64,000 bases of DNA. Origin: Porticoccus sp033791605 (GTDB taxonomy: Bacteria; Pseudomonadota; Gammaproteobacteria; Pseudomonadales; Porticoccaceae). A program made the translations under genes and the position numbers. The notes under the pieces are model-generated. The model made no database searches. It was not told where the DNA came from and saw nothing but the letters and a program-made list of their open reading frames with translations. The number at the start of each line of letters is the position of its first letter. Within the stretch, counting starts at the first letter, position 1. Positions 18,435 to 27,382 of the stretch are shown here, piece after piece. The stretch lies in assembly GCA_033791605.1 (NCBI GenBank), contig JASJGJ010000008.1:1-64000 (forward strand). The letters are read 5' to 3'.

Positions 18435-18827
18435 CGTATTTAGGAACAGTAGCTCTACTTGATCGTCCCCCTCTTTTTTTCACAACTGCATTTGAAATGT
18501 GATGAAAAAACCTCAGGTCAGATGACGTAAATTTAAGTGCTTCACCTAATGACTATAGGACTATTCAGCTGCCAAGCAAGAACCTACATCAGGAGCTTCA
18601 GGCTTAAAGGTGGGATTAAGTATTTGATTTTAACAGGGATTAATTTATGGTCATGGGGCAGAGATTGGATAACAAAAACAGGGGTTAAACTTCTTTTTCT
18701 AACGCAGAAAACCCCCTTCTTTACGCCAACTCACTATAAATAGAAAAAAATAGTCCTGGTTTGACCTCACTTGTCCCGTGATAAGGGGGCCAAAGTGATA
18801 TAAGACCATAGGCTTCTTAATAAACTG
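18435..18827. other. Gap between glycan locus and integron-like cassette
   Basis: About 390 bases with no gene I can support. A 68-codon frame at 18537-18743 has no recognisable similarity and no ribosome site. The right end carries CTTAA...TTAAG around 18815-18832, leading into the recombination-site-like GTTAAGT at 18827. No integrase gene is present. Confidence 0.4.
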
Positions 18828-19227
18828 TTAAGTGAAAACAATCTAACCACGGAGGAGTAGACTTTTGATAATTACAACTGGAGATTTAAAAGGAGATTAT
18901 GAAATCGTAGATGCGATTTTTGCTATTGATAGTCACTCTGGAGGATTTTTATCTGGTGTAGATCCTGCGAAAGCATTCCAGGGTGTTAAGGATCAACTTT
19001 CCACAAATGCCAAAAAACTCGGCTGCAATGCCATAATTGAGTGTCAATTTGAATATAGAAATTCCTTAGCCGACGGATTTATAGGGAAAAAGCAGGCGAT
19101 AGAAATATTTGCATATAGCACGGCAGTTAAAACAAAATAAATCACTTAACAAGTGGCGGCACAATCAGCCACTACGCGGCTTGGATCTCCAAACCGCTGC
19201 GCGGTTTTCTAGCCTGTGCCCCAAGCG
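18828..19227 (+). mobile_element. Solitary integron gene cassette (400 bp)
   Basis: The element begins right after the G of a core site GTTAAGT (18827-18833) and ends at the G of a second core site GTTAAAA (19227-19233). It contains one short gene and, directly after it, an attC-like site. In the excised circle the site would read G plus TTAAGT, exactly complementary to the R'' box ACTTAAC at 19144-19150, which is the defining property of a real cassette. No intI gene, attI site or second clear cassette is visible, so this is either a lone cassette inserted at a secondary site or the remains of an array. Confidence 0.75.
18865..19140 (+). CDS. YbjQ/UPF0145-like small protein (cassette gene)
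   Basis: A 91-residue protein with a TTG start, preceded at 7 bases by a strong GGAGGAG ribosome site. The C-terminal half (AKKLGCNAIIECQFEYRN, then IEIFAYSTAV) resembles the YbjQ/UPF0145 fold, sometimes called a heavy-metal-binding domain; the N-terminal TTGDLKGDYEIVDAIFA also fits that family's first strands. The biochemical role of the family is poorly known. The gene fills the cassette almost exactly, with 37 bases before and 3 bases after before the attC R'' box, as expected for an integron cassette gene. Confidence 0.65.
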   Translation: MIITTGDLKGDYEIVDAIFAIDSHSGGFLSGVDPAKAFQGVKDQLSTNAKKLGCNAIIECQFEYRNSLADGFIGKKQAIEIFAYSTAVKTK

Positions 19228-19233
19228 TTAAAA
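19144..19233 (+). repeat. attC recombination site
   Basis: Ninety bases with the four boxes of an integron attC: R'' ACTTAAC (19144-19150), L'' TGGCGGCACA (19154-19163), L' TGTGCCCCA (19215-19223) and R' GTTAAAA (19227-19233). L'' and L' pair fully except for one extra C in L'', which gives the extrahelical G on the bottom strand that integrases use to choose the strand. The centre folds into a further hairpin (AAACCGC/GCGGTTT). The mispairing of R'' with the present R' is expected after integration. Confidence 0.75.
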
Positions 19234-19266
19234 TTTCGTACTTTATTTTAAGAAAAGGAAAAAATT

Positions 19267-19788
19267 ATGAGTAACAATGTACCAAATGTTACATTTAAAA
19301 TTCGTGCCCGTGGTGAAAGCATTGGTGGGAAAAATCCATTTCTCTGGCAGGATATTTCAACGACAGACATATTTTCGGGGAAAAGCGTCATTATATTTTC
19401 ACTGCCAGCTGCATTTACTCAGACACGCTCTAATACCCATTTGCCTGACTATGACGCCAAGTATGATGAACTGAAATCACTAGGTGTTGATGAAGTGTAC
19501 TGTTTGAGTGTTAATGCCCCCTTTACCATGATTCAGTGGGCGAAAAATTTAGGTATTAATAATGTAAAAATGTTACCAGATTCACATGCAGCTTTTACTC
19601 GCTTGATGGGTATGTTAGTTAAAAGGGAAAAACTTGGATTAGGTGAAAATACATGGCGTTATTCTGCCTATGTCGTTAATGGAGAAATAAAGAAAATATT
19701 TTCTGAAGCAGGGATGATGGACGATTGCCCAGATGACCCGTTTGAGTGTAGTGATGTTGACACAATGATTTCATATCTTAAAAATTGA
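19267..19788 (+). CDS. Prx5-like peroxiredoxin lacking the peroxidatic cysteine
   Basis: A 173-residue thioredoxin-fold protein of the AhpE/Prx5 branch: SLPAAFTQTRSNTHLPDYD, VYCLSVNAPFTMIQWAKNLG, MLPDSHAAFTRLMGM and LGENTWRYSAYVVNGE. In active members the first block reads FTPTCS; here it is FTQTRS, with Arg54 where the peroxide-reacting cysteine should be (CGC, one base from TGC). Three other cysteines remain (YCLS and the C-terminal DDCPDDPFECSD). The enzyme is either inactive in the usual way, uses another cysteine, or the base is an error. It lies directly right of the cassette. Confidence 0.8.
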   Translation: MSNNVPNVTFKIRARGESIGGKNPFLWQDISTTDIFSGKSVIIFSLPAAFTQTRSNTHLPDYDAKYDELKSLGVDEVYCLSVNAPFTMIQWAKNLGINNVKMLPDSHAAFTRLMGMLVKREKLGLGENTWRYSAYVVNGEIKKIFSEAGMMDDCPDDPFECSDVDTMISYLKN

Positions 19789-19894
19789 AAATAACTTATA
19801 GAACATTTACTGAAACAGTTTCAGGTGAATTGCCTAACAAACCAAATTCTGTCGGCCCATTTATGCCGCATTTCGTTTGCAGCTAACACCACAG

Positions 19895-19941
19895 CCCTCC
19901 CCCCACATACACGGCTGACTTGCGACGCTCGTGGGGGAGGG
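19895..19941. repeat. GC-rich hairpin after the P-type ATPase gene
   Basis: CCCTCCCCCCAC (19895-19906) pairs with GTGGGGGAGGG (19931-19941), one base bulged, around a 24-base loop. It lies between two convergent genes and may stop transcription or stabilise the 3' end of the ATPase message, but there is no T-run. Confidence 0.4.
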
Positions 19942-19953
19942 GGATCTAATCTT

Positions 19954-19996
19954 TCAGCACTATAGACCGCCCCCTCAATCCTCAGCACTATAGACC
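19954..19996 (-). repeat. 28-base tandem duplication across the ATPase stop codon
   Basis: TCAGCACTATAGACC occurs at 19954-19968 and again at 19982-19996. The second copy encodes the last residues (VYSAED) of the P-type ATPase; the first is an extra copy of that end lying after its stop codon. Confidence 0.7.
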
Positions 19997-22734
19997 TTCG
20001 CCCCCAATCTATTGCGTACAAAATACTTTTCCAGTTCGACCAAAAACAATACAGATGAAGCGACCATGGCAATACGCAACCACATATTCAAATCAATAGC
20101 CGCAGTGCCAAATAAAACTTGCATCGGCGCCAGGTAAGTAAAGCAGAGCTGAAAAGCCACAAGAACCCCTATTGCAACAAGCACATAACGGTTTCCTGTT
20201 AACCCCTCCCAGTTAAATATAGAGGCGGTGATATAACGCGCATTAAACAGATAAAATATTTCGAACATGACCAGTATATTCACGGCGACAGTGCGTGCAT
20301 GTTCAATACTGACACCACGCTCCATTTCCCAAAGAAAAAGACCAAATGTTCCGCACATCAAAATGATTGAAACGAAGGCTACCCGCCAAATAAGATAAAA
20401 CGTTAATATTGGTTTATGAGCGTCCCTCGGTGGACGGTTCATCACCTCTTTCTCAGGTGGCTCGAAAGCGAGCGCCAGGGCCAAAGTAACGGCCGTAATC
20501 ATATTGACCCAAAGAATTTGCACTGGCATCAAAGGCAATTGATTAAAACCTAGCACTACTGCTGTCAGAATGATCAGTGCTTCACCACCATTGGTTGGCA
20601 AAATAAATAGAATGGCTTTTTTAATGTTGTCGTACACAGTACGACCTTCTTCCACAGCATGAGCAATTGAGGCGAAATTGTCATCCGCGAGCACCATTTC
20701 CGCTGCTTCTTTAGCTGCTTCTGTGCCATTTTTTCCCATGGCAATACCTACATCAGCCCGCTTCAATGCGGGAGCGTCATTCACACCATCTCCGGTCATT
20801 GCTACAACAAAACCCAGCTCTTGCAATAATCTGACTAAACGCAGTTTATGTTCCGGATTAACCCGTGCATAAACATCAACATCAGACACGCATTTACGCA
20901 GGTCATCATCGCTAATTAACTCAAGGTCTTTCCCTGTCAGTATATCGTCGGCATTATTAAGTTTAAGTTGCCTGGCAATAGCTTGAGCGGTTATGCCATG
21001 GTCTCCGGTGATCATTTTCACTTTAACACCAGCCATAGCACAGGTATTAACGGCCTTGATCGCCTCTTCACGCGGAGGATCAATCAAGCCAAAAAGACCC
21101 AGGAGTGTCAGTCCATTTTCAACATCGCTGAATTTAAGCTCTAGCTGATCATTAGCAACTGATTTTTTAGCAACGGCCAATACTCTGAGACCTCGCTCAG
21201 CCAGTGCATCAATACGTGACAGCCAATACGATTTATCCAAAGGCTGCGTACCATCGTAGGTTCGTTGAGAAACACACATCTCCAGCACCCGTTCCGGCGC
21301 CCCCTTCAGACAAACAAAAGCTTCACCCTGATGACTGTGATGCAGTGTTGCCATAAAGCAATGCTCGGATTCAAACGGTATTAGATCTGTACGTGGGTAG
21401 TCTTTAGCCTCCAACTCCAAATCCAGCCCAGTTTTCAACCCTGTCACTAGCAGTGCGCCTTCCATCGGATCACCATGAACCCGCCATTCATCGTTCACCT
21501 GTTCGAGAGATGAATCATTGCAAAGTACCGACCCGCGTATTGCCTCTTTTAAAAGCAGGCGGTCGTCCAGCTGAACATCTTTATTATCTAGTGAAATAGC
21601 ACCGTGGGGATCATAACCGGCGCCGGTGATCTCGAAGATGTGACGACTGGTTGCAATAGCCCGCACTGTCATTTCATTACGGGTAAGAGTGCCAGTCTTA
21701 TCTGAGCAAATCACCGTAACAGCCCCTAAGGTTTCAACAGCTGGCAGCTTACGTATTATGGCATTGCGCTTGGCCATACGTTGAACCCCAATAGCCAGCG
21801 TAATAGTCATAATCGCCGGTAAACCTTCGGGAATTGCCGCTACAGCTAGGCTCACGGAGGCTAAAAACATATCCGCCACTGGATAACTATGAATCAATAC
21901 ACCGAAGGCAAAGTTGATGGCAGCAATCAGTATGATGCCAACGGTTAACCAATGGCCAAACTGCGCCATCTGGCTCAACAAGGGGGTCATCATTACATCA
22001 ACACCCGCAACCAGCGCACTAATTTTGCCGAGCTGTGTTCCACTACCCGTCGCCACCACGACACCAGCACCCTGCCCGTGAGTCACAATGGTTCCCGAAA
22101 AGGCCATACAACAACGATCGCCTATCGCCGCCTGCTCTGAAACTGCTTCAGTGGTTTTATTCACAGGCATTGACTCGCCAGTGAGTGCCGCCTCTTGTAT
22201 CTGAAGCCCTTTCTCTCGAAATAAGCGCAGGTCTGCAGGAACTTTGTCGCCAGATTGCAGCAGAACAATATCCCCAGGTACTAATAATTCTGCTCGAATA
22301 GATTGCTGTCGGCCACCACGCAATACCATAGCGTTTAGTGAAAGCATCTGGCGAATAGCTCGCAATGCATTTTCGGCTTTACCTTCCTGTACAAAGCCAA
22401 TCAGAGCATTAACCAAAACAACACCAAAAATTACTCCGGCATCAACCCAATGTTGCAATAATCCCGTGATAACACCGGCCACAATAAGCACGTAAATAAG
22501 TACATTGTGAAACTGGCTAAGAAACCGCAATAGTGATCCGCGAACTTTTACTTCAGGCAGTCGATTGAGGCCAAACTGACTTAACCGGAGAGCAGCTTCA
22601 TCAGAGGATAGGCCCACCTTGGTTGAATTTAAAAACTCCACCACTTCGCCTGCACTTTTTATATGCCAGGCTTCTGGAACAGCCTCTCCTCCTGCTGGAA
22701 TCGCCGCATCTCGTTTTAAAAAAAAAGACCACAT
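19975..22734 (-). CDS. Cation-transporting P-type ATPase (P2 type)
   Basis: A 919-residue ion pump. Visible motifs are an N-terminal cation-ATPase domain, TGES (185-188) in the actuator domain, IPEGLP (301-306) in membrane helix 4, DKTGTLT with phosphorylated Asp345, MTGDGVNDAPALK in the hinge, and four or more C-terminal membrane segments. The PEGL motif points to the Ca2+/Na+,K+-type group rather than to heavy-metal pumps. The exact ion cannot be told. It is the last gene of a long minus-strand run, and the only one separated from its neighbours by a large gap upstream. Confidence 0.92.
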   Translation of the reverse strand: MWSFFLKRDAAIPAGGEAVPEAWHIKSAGEVVEFLNSTKVGLSSDEAALRLSQFGLNRLPEVKVRGSLLRFLSQFHNVLIYVLIVAGVITGLLQHWVDAGVIFGVVLVNALIGFVQEGKAENALRAIRQMLSLNAMVLRGGRQQSIRAELLVPGDIVLLQSGDKVPADLRLFREKGLQIQEAALTGESMPVNKTTEAVSEQAAIGDRCCMAFSGTIVTHGQGAGVVVATGSGTQLGKISALVAGVDVMMTPLLSQMAQFGHWLTVGIILIAAINFAFGVLIHSYPVADMFLASVSLAVAAIPEGLPAIMTITLAIGVQRMAKRNAIIRKLPAVETLGAVTVICSDKTGTLTRNEMTVRAIATSRHIFEITGAGYDPHGAISLDNKDVQLDDRLLLKEAIRGSVLCNDSSLEQVNDEWRVHGDPMEGALLVTGLKTGLDLELEAKDYPRTDLIPFESEHCFMATLHHSHQGEAFVCLKGAPERVLEMCVSQRTYDGTQPLDKSYWLSRIDALAERGLRVLAVAKKSVANDQLELKFSDVENGLTLLGLFGLIDPPREEAIKAVNTCAMAGVKVKMITGDHGITAQAIARQLKLNNADDILTGKDLELISDDDLRKCVSDVDVYARVNPEHKLRLVRLLQELGFVVAMTGDGVNDAPALKRADVGIAMGKNGTEAAKEAAEMVLADDNFASIAHAVEEGRTVYDNIKKAILFILPTNGGEALIILTAVVLGFNQLPLMPVQILWVNMITAVTLALALAFEPPEKEVMNRPPRDAHKPILTFYLIWRVAFVSIILMCGTFGLFLWEMERGVSIEHARTVAVNILVMFEIFYLFNARYITASIFNWEGLTGNRYVLVAIGVLVAFQLCFTYLAPMQVLFGTAAIDLNMWLRIAMVASSVLFLVELEKYFVRNRLGAKVYSAED

Positions 22735-23141
22735 TCAGGTATACCCGCAATGTCAGAACTACTATTACAGAAAAATTTATTGCTAACCCTCTAACCGCCA
22801 ATGACACTAAAAAATGAAGCCAAGTACTCCTGCTAGAAAACCTGCTATTTAAATATAACAGACACCAGCGGAAAGGCTGGCACCTACAATGAAGCCTGGA
22901 AGAGAGACCGGAACATTCGTATCAAAATAATTAGAGATAATGGCACCATCGAAGCAATATATTGTCATTTAAAAATTAATTTTTATGATAATCACACGAC
23001 AATTTTTCTCATAACAAATATTAAATTTACCCGGCCTGAACAGTTTAGATAGATTTGTAGTGAGGGTTCGGCCAACGAAGTATTTTTGTATAAATATAAA
23101 GACTGCAACATCATCAACTTTTTAAATTTTTAGTCGTAAAT
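22735..23141. other. AT-rich intergenic stretch
   Basis: About 400 bases between the LOG-family gene and the ATPase gene, both on the minus strand. Only short unsupported frames occur. It presumably contains the ATPase promoter; I could not pick a convincing pair of boxes. Confidence 0.4.
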
Positions 23142-24029
23142 TTAAAAACCCCAATATTCGCTAATTATTTTCCAAGCCTCTTCGGCAGAGTCAACAAACT
23201 TGAAAAGGGTCAGGTCTTCCTCGCCTATCATTCCCTCCTCAACAAGCACATCAAAATTGATAACACGACGCCAATACTCACTACCTAATAACAAAACTGG
23301 CACCGGTTTTATTTTTTTGGTCTGAATTAATGTGAGGGCATCAAATAACTCATCTAACGTACCGAATCCCCCAGGACAAGCAACTAATGCTCTAGCACGT
23401 TTAAGAAAATGCATTTTACGGATCGCAAAATAATGAAACTGAAAACAAAGCTCAGGAGTAACATAGGGATTTGGGTGTTGCTCAAAGGGCAGAACAATAT
23501 TTAGCCCTATACTTTTCCCACCCACATCGACTGCTCCCCGGTTAGCTGCCTCCATCAGACCCGGACCACCGCCGGTAATCACCACTAACTCACATTTACC
23601 GTTATTTTCAGTTTCTGTTGTTATCAACTGCGATAACTTTCGCGATTCATCATAGTAGCGACTATTAAATAGAACTCGCTCGGCAACTTTTACTTTACGA
23701 GCTAACGCACTATCCTCTGGCTGCATCAAAGCGTTGGTTTTGGCTCGGTCTAATTTTTCAGCGGCAACGTCCGCCTCAGGGATACGAGAACTACCAAAGA
23801 TAACAACGGTAGAATGAATGTTATTCTCGTCTTGAATTAAATCGGGTTTGAGAAGTTCCAACTGCAATCTGACTGGTCGCAGCTCATCCCGCAACAAAAA
23901 CTCATCGTCTGTATAAGCCAGTCTATAGGATGAAGAGCTTGTCTGGGCAGTTTCCGAGACCTGCCTAGCAGAATGTGCATCATCGCCTGCACTGGGAAAG
24001 ACACTAGTTGGCTTTCTAGGTTTCGACAT
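23142..24029 (-). CDS. LOG-family Rossmann-fold protein (TIGR00730-type)
   Basis: About 295 residues. The core has GGGPGLMEAANRGA and CPGGFGTLDELFD, the PGGxGTxxE signature of the LOG family, whose members hydrolyse nucleoside monophosphates to release the base (often annotated as lysine decarboxylase). An extra N-terminal region of roughly 80 residues, polar and probably flexible, is longer than in the basic family. I placed the start at the ATG at 24029; the frame begins at a TTG two codons earlier. The gene follows the metallo-hydrolase gene by about 30 bases, so the two are likely cotranscribed. Confidence 0.85.
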   Translation of the reverse strand: MSKPRKPTSVFPSAGDDAHSARQVSETAQTSSSSYRLAYTDDEFLLRDELRPVRLQLELLKPDLIQDENNIHSTVVIFGSSRIPEADVAAEKLDRAKTNALMQPEDSALARKVKVAERVLFNSRYYDESRKLSQLITTETENNGKCELVVITGGGPGLMEAANRGAVDVGGKSIGLNIVLPFEQHPNPYVTPELCFQFHYFAIRKMHFLKRARALVACPGGFGTLDELFDALTLIQTKKIKPVPVLLLGSEYWRRVINFDVLVEEGMIGEEDLTLFKFVDSAEEAWKIISEYWGF

Positions 24030-24061
24030 TAACAATCATCCCGTATATCGTCAGATCAGTT

Positions 24062-25462
24062 TTAAAACGAAATACTTTCATCTTTAGTCGGAATGTTTGC
24101 AGACCACCCTTTCTGAGCAAGGGACTCCTGAAACGCGACCTTAGCTTGGCTTTCCCCGTGTACGAGATACAATCGGGGATGCGGTTCTTTAAAGTTATTT
24201 ACCCAATCCAATAACTGTGATTGGCTAGCGTGTGCAGAAAAACCTCCTAAGGTGTGTATAGTCGCACGAACAGCAATTTCATCACCGCCTATACGAAAAA
24301 CCTTAGAACCATCTACTAAAGCTCTGCCGGGGGTTCCATTTGCTTGATAGCCAACAATAATCACATGAGCGCGACTCTTCCATAGATTATGTTTGAAATG
24401 ATGCCGAATACGACCACCTGTACACATACCACTACCAGCAATAATGATAGCTCCAGACTCAATTTTATTCAGCGCCATCGATTCTGCCGTTGATGTTGAA
24501 TATCGCAATACCGGCAAAAAAGTATGCAAACTACTTTTTATTCCTTGATTCAGCTCAGCTGCATCCTCGGTATTGTAGACATCTTGGTAACGGTGATAAA
24601 TTTCAGTGACTGCAATAGCCATTGGGCTATCCAGGAAAACGGCTTGATGTCTCAACTTGCCTTTTTGATACAACTGACCCAAGCGAAAGATAATCTCTTG
24701 TGTGCGACCGACGGCAAAGGATGGGATTAAAATATTGCCGCCATTTTTTGATGCTTCTTCAATGATATCTTCAAATTCCTTCAGAGTTTCATCCAGAGGA
24801 CGGTGGTTGCGATCACCATAGGTGGATTCAAGCAATAATACATCGGCTTCTTCTATAATCTCTGGGTCAGAAAGTAAAGCAGCGCAACTGTTACCAAGAT
24901 CACCAGAAAAGACCAGCTTCTTCTCTACCCCATCCTCTGTAATAAAAACTTCGACAATGGATGAGCCGAGGATATGACCTGCATCCCGAAAACGCACATC
25001 GATACCTTCGGCAACTGGACAACGTTGCCCATAATCACTTCCAACACATTGAGATAGCGTCGCCTCAACATCTTCAAGGGTATATAACGGCTCAATGTCT
25101 TCCTTTCCTGATCTACGACGACGTTTGTTTTCCCATTCAGCATCTCTTCGCTGCAACGAGGCCGAATCTTTGAGTAGAACCTCCAGTAGCTCAGCGGTTG
25201 GGTAGGTCATATGTATCGAACCGCTGTAGCCATCAGCAGTTAATTTTGGCAGGCGCCCAGAGTGGTCCAAGTGCGCATGAGATAGAACCACTGCATCCAA
25301 CTTATTAATATCGAATGGAAAGTCATCCTGATTTTGTTTTTCTTCCTCACGTCTACCTTGATAAAGGCCACACTCCAGTAATATTTTTACTTTGGCCGTT
25401 TGCAAAAGATAAGAGGATCCGGTCACCCCCTCTACTGCACCGTAAAAAGTTAATTTCGCCAT
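24062..25462 (-). CDS. Beta-CASP metallo-beta-lactamase-fold hydrolase
   Basis: A 466-residue protein of the RNA-processing (CPSF73/YsnH-like) metallo-hydrolase family. The zinc motif is SHAHLDHSG (His62, His64, Asp66, His67), with later ligands in RDAGHILGSS and FSGDLG. The beta-CASP part has LLESTYGDRNH, PSFAVGRTQEI, SGMCTGGRIRHH and VGYQANGTPGRAL, and the RMMBL-like end has GGFSAHASQ. It is expected to act on RNA as an endo- or exonuclease. In several proteobacteria such genes travel with phosphoketolase and P-type ATPase genes, as here. Confidence 0.9.
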   Translation of the reverse strand: MAKLTFYGAVEGVTGSSYLLQTAKVKILLECGLYQGRREEEKQNQDDFPFDINKLDAVVLSHAHLDHSGRLPKLTADGYSGSIHMTYPTAELLEVLLKDSASLQRRDAEWENKRRRRSGKEDIEPLYTLEDVEATLSQCVGSDYGQRCPVAEGIDVRFRDAGHILGSSIVEVFITEDGVEKKLVFSGDLGNSCAALLSDPEIIEEADVLLLESTYGDRNHRPLDETLKEFEDIIEEASKNGGNILIPSFAVGRTQEIIFRLGQLYQKGKLRHQAVFLDSPMAIAVTEIYHRYQDVYNTEDAAELNQGIKSSLHTFLPVLRYSTSTAESMALNKIESGAIIIAGSGMCTGGRIRHHFKHNLWKSRAHVIIVGYQANGTPGRALVDGSKVFRIGGDEIAVRATIHTLGGFSAHASQSQLLDWVNNFKEPHPRLYLVHGESQAKVAFQESLAQKGWSANIPTKDESISF

Positions 25463-25549
25463 TACAACCTCGAAGAATAGTTGTTAAATTAATCTAATCA
25501 CTCTACACCGATATAATCTTTAGCGTATGTTCTTGATCAATAGGCGTCA

Positions 25550-27250
25550 TTAATATTCTAATGCTTTTCTTTCGCTTTCAATTATCGGTTTTTCCTGCTC
25601 TAACTCTCGTTTCACATTTGGAGCCACTGTCTCTGCGGTAACAGATAGCTCATTGAGAAGATGCATAGCTTTAACCATCTGCCTAGGCATTCGCCGAATA
25701 CGACTATTCTGATCTATTACATCTATCATCACGGGTATAGGTATCCGTAATTCTACTCCAGCCAATAGCAATGCGGCTTTCACATCATCATAAACAACTT
25801 GCACCTGATCTAACTGCAGCTCACATTCGGCAAAAGAAAAATTCGCTTCCGTAGGGTTAGCCATTGTCATCAGATTAACCACTTCGGCCCGGAAGTGATA
25901 AATATCAGCCATCAATCTTTCATTATCAACCACCTCTATATTGGCCTGTGCTCTGGCGACGACCAACGCCTGATCTGCACAAGCCAACAAATGCTGCTCC
26001 GCTCGCAAAACTTTAGCTAACTGTTCAGACACGTCCCGGCCTAACGACTTTCTTTCCAGTAGGGAAATAAACTCGGACACTGCGCTACAAAGTTTATGCA
26101 CAACGACATTATCACTTGCAATCTTCTTACTACTGATAGACTCACTACTCAGAGCAGCCAAACCCATACGTATAACAACAGTGGTTATCCTCGACAACTC
26201 AAGCACCAAGGCATTTACTGCTAATGTCGGCGAGACGGCAACAGTCTTATCGAGATACATTGGTCGGCCTTCAACTTCATCCTGAGAGATAAACCGTTTT
26301 TCTAGAAAATGTGCAAGCCGATTGTTCAGCGGGAATATCAAGGCAACACCCAGAATATTAAAAACGGTATGAAACAAAGCCAGTGTTACGGCGGGTATAG
26401 CCTTCAGCCCTAACAATTCCTCCGTATTTTGAATAATCCAGAACAATACTGGCAATATCATCAACGCAACAATACCGGTACCGGTATTAAATATAATATG
26501 CGCGCACGCCACCCTTTTTGCATTTGCTGTTGCTCCAATGGCAGCAAATCCCGCCGTGGAGGTAGTGCCCAAATTGGCACCAATAACCATTGCCGCAGCC
26601 GCATACAGACCAAACACACCACCCGTGGTCGCCGTAAGCGTAATAGCAATAGTAGCAATAGAGGATTGTGTCAGCACCGTCATGAGAAAACCAATGCCCA
26701 CATACATCAACACACCCCAAATACCTTCGACGGTAAACTTATTTAAATCAATAACCGTCAAAAGACCATCAAATGTATCTTTGAGAACATCAATACTAAT
26801 AAAGAATAGACCAAAGCCCACTAGAGCCATACCTAAGTGAGCACGCTTACTTTCTCCGCCAGTAAGACGAATTAACATACCAATACCTATAATTGGCAGC
26901 GCAAAAGCTTCTACGTTAATCTTGAACCCAACAATAGCCACTAACCACCCAGTCAAAGTAGTGCCAATATTTGACCCATAAACAATGCCAAGTGCTTGAC
27001 GCATAGTGATGAGCCCAGCGTTAACAAAACCAATAGTGGCAACCGTAACTGCGCTGGATGACTGCACTATGGCCGTAATTGTTAAGCCAGTAACAATGCC
27101 GTGAGCAGGGGAGCGCGTCCATTTAGACAACATGTCACGTAACACAAGGCCAGCTGCAGATTTGAGACCATCAGTAATCATACTGACTGCCAACAAGAAA
27201 AGCCCCAGCCCCCCCGCCAACATGCCTATAGTCATAAGACCTTGTTGCAT
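25550..27250 (-). CDS. Na+/phosphate cotransporter family protein with PhoU-like tail
   Basis: A 566-residue carrier of the NptA/PNaS family. The membrane half carries the inverted repeat typical of the family, with the paired motifs TAIVQSSSAVTVATIGF and LTQSSIATIAITL. After about residue 340 comes a helical, soluble region that resembles PhoU. It should import phosphate together with sodium across the inner membrane. The gene lies between phosphoketolase and the metallo-hydrolase on the same strand; phosphoketolase needs phosphate as a substrate, so joint expression would make sense. Confidence 0.9.
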   Translation of the reverse strand: MQQGLMTIGMLAGGLGLFLLAVSMITDGLKSAAGLVLRDMLSKWTRSPAHGIVTGLTITAIVQSSSAVTVATIGFVNAGLITMRQALGIVYGSNIGTTLTGWLVAIVGFKINVEAFALPIIGIGMLIRLTGGESKRAHLGMALVGFGLFFISIDVLKDTFDGLLTVIDLNKFTVEGIWGVLMYVGIGFLMTVLTQSSIATIAITLTATTGGVFGLYAAAAMVIGANLGTTSTAGFAAIGATANAKRVACAHIIFNTGTGIVALMILPVLFWIIQNTEELLGLKAIPAVTLALFHTVFNILGVALIFPLNNRLAHFLEKRFISQDEVEGRPMYLDKTVAVSPTLAVNALVLELSRITTVVIRMGLAALSSESISSKKIASDNVVVHKLCSAVSEFISLLERKSLGRDVSEQLAKVLRAEQHLLACADQALVVARAQANIEVVDNERLMADIYHFRAEVVNLMTMANPTEANFSFAECELQLDQVQVVYDDVKAALLLAGVELRIPIPVMIDVIDQNSRIRRMPRQMVKAMHLLNELSVTAETVAPNVKRELEQEKPIIESERKALEY

Positions 27251-27382
27251 AAAGCTACCTCTACATCATTCAAAAACGAAGTTTTATTATTTTTAAAATA
27301 AGCAAAGAATATTATTGTTGGGGTGATTTCTATTGAAAGAAAACACTTCTCAAAACAAGACTTCCCCCTATTTATTCAACCT

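Noticed and set aside
18537..18743. 68-codon frame between the glycan locus and the cassette
   Set aside because: No ribosome site, no recognisable motif and no operon partner.
18400..19300. Copy of the tRNA-Leu 3' end as an island attachment site
   Set aside because: No repeat of the T-arm/acceptor sequence was found at the right side of the block.
19228..19975. Peroxiredoxin gene as a second canonical integron cassette
   Set aside because: The circular form would need an R'' box matching GTTAAAA, and none was found downstream; only a loose attC-like hairpin is present.
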